Part shown: positions 59,312-64,000 of the stretch, in pieces | Layout: each line of letters begins with the position of its first letter | Numbering within the stretch: position 1 is the first letter of the stretch | Source: Microbacterium kunmingense | GTDB lineage: Bacteria > Actinomycetota > Actinomycetes > Actinomycetales > Microbacteriaceae | Assembly (NCBI RefSeq): GCF_023155745.1 | Contig: NZ_JAKNUS010000002.1 | Coordinates: 372,001-436,000, forward strand | Direction of reading: 5' to 3' | Length of the DNA stretch: 64,000 nt | The notes under the pieces: generated by a model | Seen by the model: the letters and a program-made list of their open reading frames with translations, nothing else | Told to the model about the DNA's origin: nothing | Databases searched by the model: none | Program-made: the position numbers and the translations under genes

Positions 59312-60969
59312 GGCATCGGCACCTTCAGCCCGCGCTCGGCCGCGACCTCGCGCGCCCTGTCATACCCGGCATCCACGTGCCGCATGACACCGGTCCCCGG
59401 GTCGTTGACGAGCACACGCGCGAGCTTCTCCGCCGCGAGCGGCGTGCCGTCGGCGACGGTCACCTGTCCGGCGTGGATCGAGCGCCCGATGCCCACGCCG
59501 CCGCCGTGGTGGATCGACACCCACGACGCCCCCGACGCGGTGTTCAGCAGCGCGTTCAGCAGCGGCCAGTCGGCGATCGCGTCCGAGCCGTCGGCCATCG
59601 CCTCCGTCTCGCGGTAGGGCGAGGCGACAGAGCCGGCGTCGAGGTGATCGCGCCCGATGACGATCGGCCCCGCGAGCTCGCCGGAGGCGACCATCTCGTT
59701 GAACCTCAGCCCGGCGAGGTGGCGCTCCTGGTAGCCGAGCCAGCAGATCCGCGCCGGAAGCCCCTCGAAGTGCACGGCGTCGCCGGCCTTGTCGAGCCAG
59801 CGCACGAGTCCGGCGTTCTCGGGGAACAGCGCCTTCACGGCCTGGTCGGTCTTGCGGATGTCTTCGGGGTCGCCCGACAGCGCCACCCACCGGAACGGTC
59901 CACGCCCCTCGGCGAACTGCGGACGGATGTAGGCCGGCACGAAGCCGGGGAACGCGAAGGCGCCGTCGAAGCCGCCGAGCTGCGCCTCCGCGCGGATCGA
60001 GTTGCCGTAGTCGAACACTTCGGCCCCGGCATCCTGGAATCCGACCATCGCGGCCACCTGCGCCGCCATCGACTCCCGAGCCCGACGCGTGAACGCCGCC
60101 GGGTCGCGTTCGGCCTCGGCGTGCCAGTCGTCGACGGAGACCCCGACGGGCAGGTACGACAGCGGGTCGTGGGCGCTGGTCTGGTCGGTGACGATGTCGA
60201 TCGGGGTGCCGCGCCGCAGCAGCTCCGGGAAGACCTCCGCGGCGTTCCCCACGACACCGACCGACAGCGCCTCCCCCGCCGCGCGGGCGGCCACGACCCG
60301 CGCCACCGCGGCGTCGAGGTCGGTGGTGTACTCGTCGAGGTAGCGGTGGTCCACGCGACGCGCGAGACGCGATTCATCGACGTCGACGATGAGAACCGCG
60401 CCGCCGTTGAGCGTCACCGCGAGCGGCTGCGCCCCGCCCATGCCGCCGCAGCCCCCGGTCAGGGTCAGCGTGCCCGCGAGATCGTCGCGGCCCCGCGACC
60501 GCGCGACGGCGGCGAACGTCTCGTACGTGCCCTGGAGGATCCCCTGCGTGCCGATGTAGATCCACGACCCGGCCGTCATCTGGCCGTACATCGTGAGACC
60601 CAGGTGCTCGAGCCGCCGGAACTCCGGCCAGGTCGCCCAGTCGCCGACGAGGTTCGAGTTGGCGATCAGCACGCGGGGTGCCCACTCGTGGGTACGGAAG
60701 ACGCCCACCGGCTTTCCGGACTGCACAAGGAGCGTCTCGTCGGGCTCGAGCTCGTCGAGCGTGCGGACGATGGCGTCGTACGCCTCCCACGACCGGGCCG
60801 CCTTGCCGGTGCCGCCGTAGACGACGAGATCGTCGGGGCGCTCGGCGACGTCGGGGTCGAGGTTGTTCATGAGCATGCGCTTGGCGGCCTCCGCCCCCCA
60901 GCTCTTCGCGGTGCGCTCGGCGCCGCGGGGCGCGCGGATCATGCGGGCAGGGGCCTGGACATCGGTCAT
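59308..60969 (-). CDS. hutU: Urocanate hydratase (HutU)
   Basis: 553 residues, the family length. [12 protein letters not shown] near 51, [30 protein letters not shown] near 174-186 (NAD-binding) and the C-terminal [15 protein letters not shown] are diagnostic. It hydrates urocanate using NAD+ as an electrophile. It overlaps hutH (ATGA) and hutI (GTGA), so the three are one transcript. GGAGGA precedes the ATG. Confidence 0.95.
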   Translation of the reverse strand: MTDVQAPARMIRAPRGAERTAKSWGAEAAKRMLMNNLDPDVAERPDDLVVYGGTGKAARSWEAYDAIVRTLDELEPDETLLVQSGKPVGVFRTHEWAPRVLIANSNLVGDWATWPEFRRLEHLGLTMYGQMTAGSWIYIGTQGILQGTYETFAAVARSRGRDDLAGTLTLTGGCGGMGGAQPLAVTLNGGAVLIVDVDESRLARRVDHRYLDEYTTDLDAAVARVVAARAAGEALSVGVVGNAAEVFPELLRRGTPIDIVTDQTSAHDPLSYLPVGVSVDDWHAEAERDPAAFTRRARESMAAQVAAMVGFQDAGAEVFDYGNSIRAEAQLGGFDGAFAFPGFVPAYIRPQFAEGRGPFRWVALSGDPEDIRKTDQAVKALFPENAGLVRWLDKAGDAVHFEGLPARICWLGYQERHLAGLRFNEMVASGELAGPIVIGRDHLDAGSVASPYRETEAMADGSDAIADWPLLNALLNTASGASWVSIHHGGGVGIGRSIHAGQVTVADGTPLAAEKLARVLVNDPGTGVMRHVDAGYDRAREVAAERGLKVPMP

Positions 60970-62537
60970 GAGTCCTCCTTCAAGGGGGCGGATGAGAAAG
61001 CGGATGCGGCGGCGCGGGCGACGGCGCCGGTGGCGACGAGGTCGGTCACCGCCTCGATCTCGGGCGAGAGGAAGCGGTCGGGACCGGGCCCGCCGCAGGC
61101 ATCCCGCACGAGACCGGCGACCGCGCCGGTCGCGGGCGCCGGGCGGAGCGGCGCCCGCAGCTGCTGCGCGCGCACCCCGACCATGACCTCGATCGCCAGC
61201 ACGCGCGCCAGTCCGTCGACAGCACGGCGGAGCTTCCGCGCCGCAGCCCACCCCATGGACACGTGATCCTCCTGCATCGCCGAGGACGGGATGGAGTCCA
61301 CCGAGGCGGGCGCAGCGAGGCGCTTCAGCTCCGACACGATTCCCGCGGCGGCGTACTGGGCAATCATGAACCCCGAGTCGACGCCCGGCTCGGAGGCGAG
61401 GAAGGGCGGCAGGCCCTGATTCCGCGCCACGTCGAGCGCGCGATCGGTGCGCCGCTCCGAGATCGACGCCACGTCGGCCACGGCGATCGCGAGGAAATCC
61501 AGCACGAAGGCGATCGGTGCCCCGTGGAAGTTGCCGTTGGACTCCACCCGGCCGTCCGGTGTGACGACGGGGTTGTCGATCGCGGCGGCGAGTTCGCGTG
61601 CGGCGACGGTCTGGGCGTGGGCCAGCGTGTCGCGGGCGGCGCCGTGCACCTGCGGGCTGCAGCGGAGCGAATAGGCGTCCTGCACCCGCGTGCACGCCCC
61701 GGGATCGCGGTGGCTGGCCACGATGTCGGAGCCGGCGAGCAGCGCCCGCAGGTGAGCGGCCGAATCGCGCTGTCCCGGGTGGGGTCGCAGCGCCATCAGG
61801 TCGGCGGCGAAGACGGCATCGGTGCCGAGCTGGCTCTCGATCGACAGCGCCGCGGCGATGTCGGCGGTGTCGAGCAGCATCTCGAGGTCGTGGGCGGCGA
61901 GGAGCAGCATCCCCAGCATCCCGTCGGTGCCGTTGATGAGGGCGAGGCCCTCCTTCTCCTCGAGGACGAGAGGCGTGAGGGATGCCGCGGCGAGCGCGTC
62001 ACGCGCGCTGGTGACCTCTCCGCCGCCGACCCGCACCTCCCCCTCCCCCATCGCCGCGAGCGCGACGTGGGCGAGCGGTGCGAGATCGCCGGAGCATCCG
62101 AGAGAGCCGTACTCGCGCACGATCGGGGTGATCTCCGCGTTGAGCATCCCCGCGTAGACCTCGACGACGTGGGAGCGCACCCCGGTGCGGCCGGTCGCGA
62201 GCGTCTGGAGCCGCAGGAGCTGGAGGGCGCGGATCACCTCCTCCCCGACCTCGGCGCCGGTCCCCGCGGCGTGCGACCGGATGAGGCTCGCCTGCAGCTG
62301 GCGACGACGCTCGGGAGCGATGAAGGTGGTCGCGAGCGCCCCGAAGCCCGTGGAGATGCCGTAGTGCGGGTGGGGGTCGTCGGCGAGGCGTTCGATGAGC
62401 GAGCGCGTCCGGTCGACCCGAGCGAGGGTCTCGACGGAGACGCCCACCCTCGCCCCGTGCCGGGCGACCGCCACGACCTCTCCGGGCGTCAGCGGGCGAT
62501 CACCGACGACCACCTCCGTGTGGCTGAGCTGCGACAT
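60966..62537 (-). CDS. hutH: Histidine ammonia-lyase (HutH)
   Basis: 523 residues from an ATG at 62537. The MIO prosthetic group forms from residues 148-150 in [14 protein letters not shown]; the tripeptide is Cys-Ser-Gly instead of the more frequent Ala-Ser-Gly. [13 protein letters not shown] near 59-71 is the other family mark. It deaminates histidine to urocanate, the first step of the pathway. A longer frame runs upstream to 62609, but without alignment to the family. Confidence 0.95.
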   Translation of the reverse strand: MSQLSHTEVVVGDRPLTPGEVVAVARHGARVGVSVETLARVDRTRSLIERLADDPHPHYGISTGFGALATTFIAPERRRQLQASLIRSHAAGTGAEVGEEVIRALQLLRLQTLATGRTGVRSHVVEVYAGMLNAEITPIVREYGSLGCSGDLAPLAHVALAAMGEGEVRVGGGEVTSARDALAAASLTPLVLEEKEGLALINGTDGMLGMLLLAAHDLEMLLDTADIAAALSIESQLGTDAVFAADLMALRPHPGQRDSAAHLRALLAGSDIVASHRDPGACTRVQDAYSLRCSPQVHGAARDTLAHAQTVAARELAAAIDNPVVTPDGRVESNGNFHGAPIAFVLDFLAIAVADVASISERRTDRALDVARNQGLPPFLASEPGVDSGFMIAQYAAAGIVSELKRLAAPASVDSIPSSAMQEDHVSMGWAAARKLRRAVDGLARVLAIEVMVGVRAQQLRAPLRPAPATGAVAGLVRDACGGPGPDRFLSPEIEAVTDLVATGAVARAAASAFSSAPLKEDS

Positions 62538-62590
62538 GTTCCGATTCCACTCCGCGTCATCGCGCCGCACCACGCCCTGGTGGCATCCTG

Positions 62591-62608
62591 TGTCTGTGAT
62601 CTCAGACA
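62591..62608. promoter_or_regulatory. Inverted repeat at the IclR gene start (candidate operator)
   Basis: TGTCTG (62591-62596) and CAGACA (62603-62608) flank 6 bp and cover the GTG start of the regulator, within the short hutH-iclR divergent region. IclR proteins often bind such repeats next to their own gene. Confidence 0.45.
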
Positions 62609-63375
62609 TTTCGACATCGGAGGGCCGGCCGCATGTGCCCGCCGCCGATCAGGCGCTGCGGATCCTGTCGCACCTCGGCCGTCAGCGCGGCCCCGTGCCG
62701 GCGCGGACGATCGCCGATGCGCTCGCGCTCCCCCGCTCGACGGTCTACCACCTGTTGACGACCCTCGAGCGACGCGGGTTCGTCGTCCATCTCGCCGCGG
62801 AGCGGCGGTGGGGCCTCGGGATCGCGGCCTTCGAGCTGGCCGGCGGATACGCCCGTCAGCAGCCTCTCGCCCGACTGGGCCGTCCCCTCGTCGCGGGGCT
62901 GGCCGACCGTGTCGGCGAGAGCGCGCATCTGGCGGTGATGAGCGGCCGCGACGTGCTGTACCTCGTCGAGGAGCGCGCGCCCGGGCGGCCGACCCTGGTG
63001 ACCGAAGTGGGCGTGCGCCTTCCCGCCCATCTCACCGCGACCGGGCGCGCGATGCTCGCCGCCCTTCCCCCCGCGCAGGTGCGGGCCCTCTTCCCCGACC
63101 CGTCGACGTTCGCCGACCGGACCGGGCGGGGCCCGCGGCGTCTCAGCGAACTGCGGCGGATCCTCCGCGACGTGCGTGCGCAGGGCGTCGCCGAGGAGCA
63201 CGGCGAGGTCACCCTCGGCTTCCGGTCGGTCGCCGCCGTGGTGCGCGATCACGCCGGGTGGCCCGCCGCCGCCGTCGCGGCAACCTGGGCCGAGGAGGCC
63301 TCGCCGCGGCATCCCGATGTCGCCGCCGCCGTCCTCGAGACCGCCGGCGCGCTGTCGCGTCGGATCGGCGGGTGA
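62596..63375 (+). CDS. IclR-family regulator of the hut genes
   Basis: 259 residues from a GTG. The winged HTH is at about 15-70 (ALRILSHLGRQRG, then LALPRSTVYHLLTTLERRGFV). The effector domain has GESAHLAVMSGRDVLYL and LTATGRAMLAALP. It is divergent from hutH with 58 bp between starts, so control of hutHUI is likely. Ligand (histidine or urocanate) is inferred from context. Confidence 0.82.
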   Translation: MISDISTSEGRPHVPAADQALRILSHLGRQRGPVPARTIADALALPRSTVYHLLTTLERRGFVVHLAAERRWGLGIAAFELAGGYARQQPLARLGRPLVAGLADRVGESAHLAVMSGRDVLYLVEERAPGRPTLVTEVGVRLPAHLTATGRAMLAALPPAQVRALFPDPSTFADRTGRGPRRLSELRRILRDVRAQGVAEEHGEVTLGFRSVAAVVRDHAGWPAAAVAATWAEEASPRHPDVAAAVLETAGALSRRIGG

Positions 63376-63378
63376 AGG

Positions 63379-64000
63379 TCAGCGGACGACGAGACGCGGT
63401 TCGACGAGCAGTCGCTCGGGCGCACTCCCCCGAGTGGAGATCCGCCGCCCGGAGTCGTCGGTGAGGAGGTCGAGCACCGCACCCGCGACGAGCTCGGGCG
63501 CCTGCTCGACGCTCGACAGGCCCAGGGCCTCGGCGACCGGGGTGTTGTCGAAGCCGATCAGGCCCACGTGCGTCGCGCCGGTGTCGACAGCGGCCAGGTG
63601 CGCTCCGACGGCGAGGGCGTCGCTCACGCACACGAACGCGTCGATCTTCTCGCGCAGCGCCGGGTCGGCGAGCGCCTCGGCCACGACGCTCCGCGCCTGT
63701 GCGACGCTGTCGGGAACCCGGAGGACGGGTCCGGCGAGCCCGGCCGCGCCCATCGCCTCGCGCCACCCCCGCTCCCGGTCATCCCCCGTTCCCGCGTCGG
63801 GCGGCCACCCGAGCCACGCGACGCGCGCGCCGAAGGCCTCGAGGGCGTGGACGGTCGCCGCTCGGGTGCCGGCGGCACCGTCGACGTCGACCCAGGAGTG
63901 ACCCGATCGCCAGACGTCGCCCCCACCCCACGGTCGGCCGAACGCGGCGTAGGGCAGCCCCCGGCCGTCGAGCCACCCGGTGCGCGGGTCGCCGAACGCG
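63379..64000 (-). CDS. LacI-family regulator, cut by the window end
   Basis: About 207 residues of the C-terminal ligand domain; the N-terminal HTH is outside the window. The frame is open to the last base. AFVCVSDALAVGAHLAAVD and HVGLIGFDNTPVAEALGLSSVEQ are typical LacI/PBP1 motifs, and the extreme end has PERLLVEPRLVVR. It converges with the IclR gene. A sugar-responsive role is the family default; no target is visible. Confidence 0.82.
   Translation of the reverse strand, partial: AFGDPRTGWLDGRGLPYAAFGRPWGGGDVWRSGHSWVDVDGAAGTRAATVHALEAFGARVAWLGWPPDAGTGDDRERGWREAMGAAGLAGPVLRVPDSVAQARSVVAEALADPALREKIDAFVCVSDALAVGAHLAAVDTGATHVGLIGFDNTPVAEALGLSSVEQAPELVAGAVLDLLTDDSGRRISTRGSAPERLLVEPRLVVR

Overview
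The window is high-G+C actinobacterial chromosome. Class Ib nrdHIEF, a WhiB-type gene, frequent GTG starts, a histidine-utilisation cluster and a Microbacteriaceae-type palindromic repeat inside hutI suggest Microbacteriaceae, probably Microbacterium (inference; no rRNA in view). Its central feature is a complete-looking, roughly 45.9 kb siphovirus-type prophage between two perfect 85-bp direct repeats (1327-1411 and 47247-47331). The repeat is the 3' end of nrdF: its stop codon and last 27 codons. The phage therefore integrated into a ribonucleotide reductase gene and rebuilt it. The displaced host nrdF tail lies beside a PLP-enzyme gene (104-1300), which was probably nrdF's convergent neighbour before integration.

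Prophage layout. The lysogeny end is on the right: tyrosine integrase (45737-46849), ImmA-like metalloprotease (45206-45685) and HTH repressor (44751-45209). Opposite these is a Cro-like gene (44381-44662), across a short region with two inverted repeats. Leftward from there runs a tightly overlapped early operon. It carries RusA, YqaJ exonuclease with RecT, HNH, replication protein, a possible helicase loader, DnaB and SSB, then a J-domain protein, an SNF2 helicase-methyltransferase fusion, an ASCH protein, WhiB and a PD-(D/E)XK-like nuclease. It ends at tandem hairpins (28679-28767). Packaging and structure follow: HNH, ParB-methyltransferase, TerS, TerL, portal, ClpP-like protease with a nested scaffold start, capsid decoration, capsid, connectors, tail tube, tail chaperones with a CCCAAAC -1 frameshift site, tape measure with an M15-like domain, and distal tail. 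A five-gene lysis group lies inside the tail genes, followed by a tailspike. The far left end, the usual place for lysogenic-conversion genes, has a polytopic O-antigen polymerase/ligase-like protein and small plus-strand accessory genes.

Host DNA right of the prophage: nrdF, nrdE, nrdI and nrdH (minus strand) with candidate NrdR and DnaA boxes upstream; an MFS transporter; a small conserved protein; a coupled run of alpha/beta hydrolase and acyl-CoA dehydrogenase; then DUF445, gamma-glutamylcyclotransferase-like, hutG-like and SixA-like genes. hutI, hutU and hutH lie on the opposite strand, with a divergent IclR regulator, and a LacI-type regulator is cut by the window end. No tRNA, rRNA, CRISPR array or insertion sequence was recognised.
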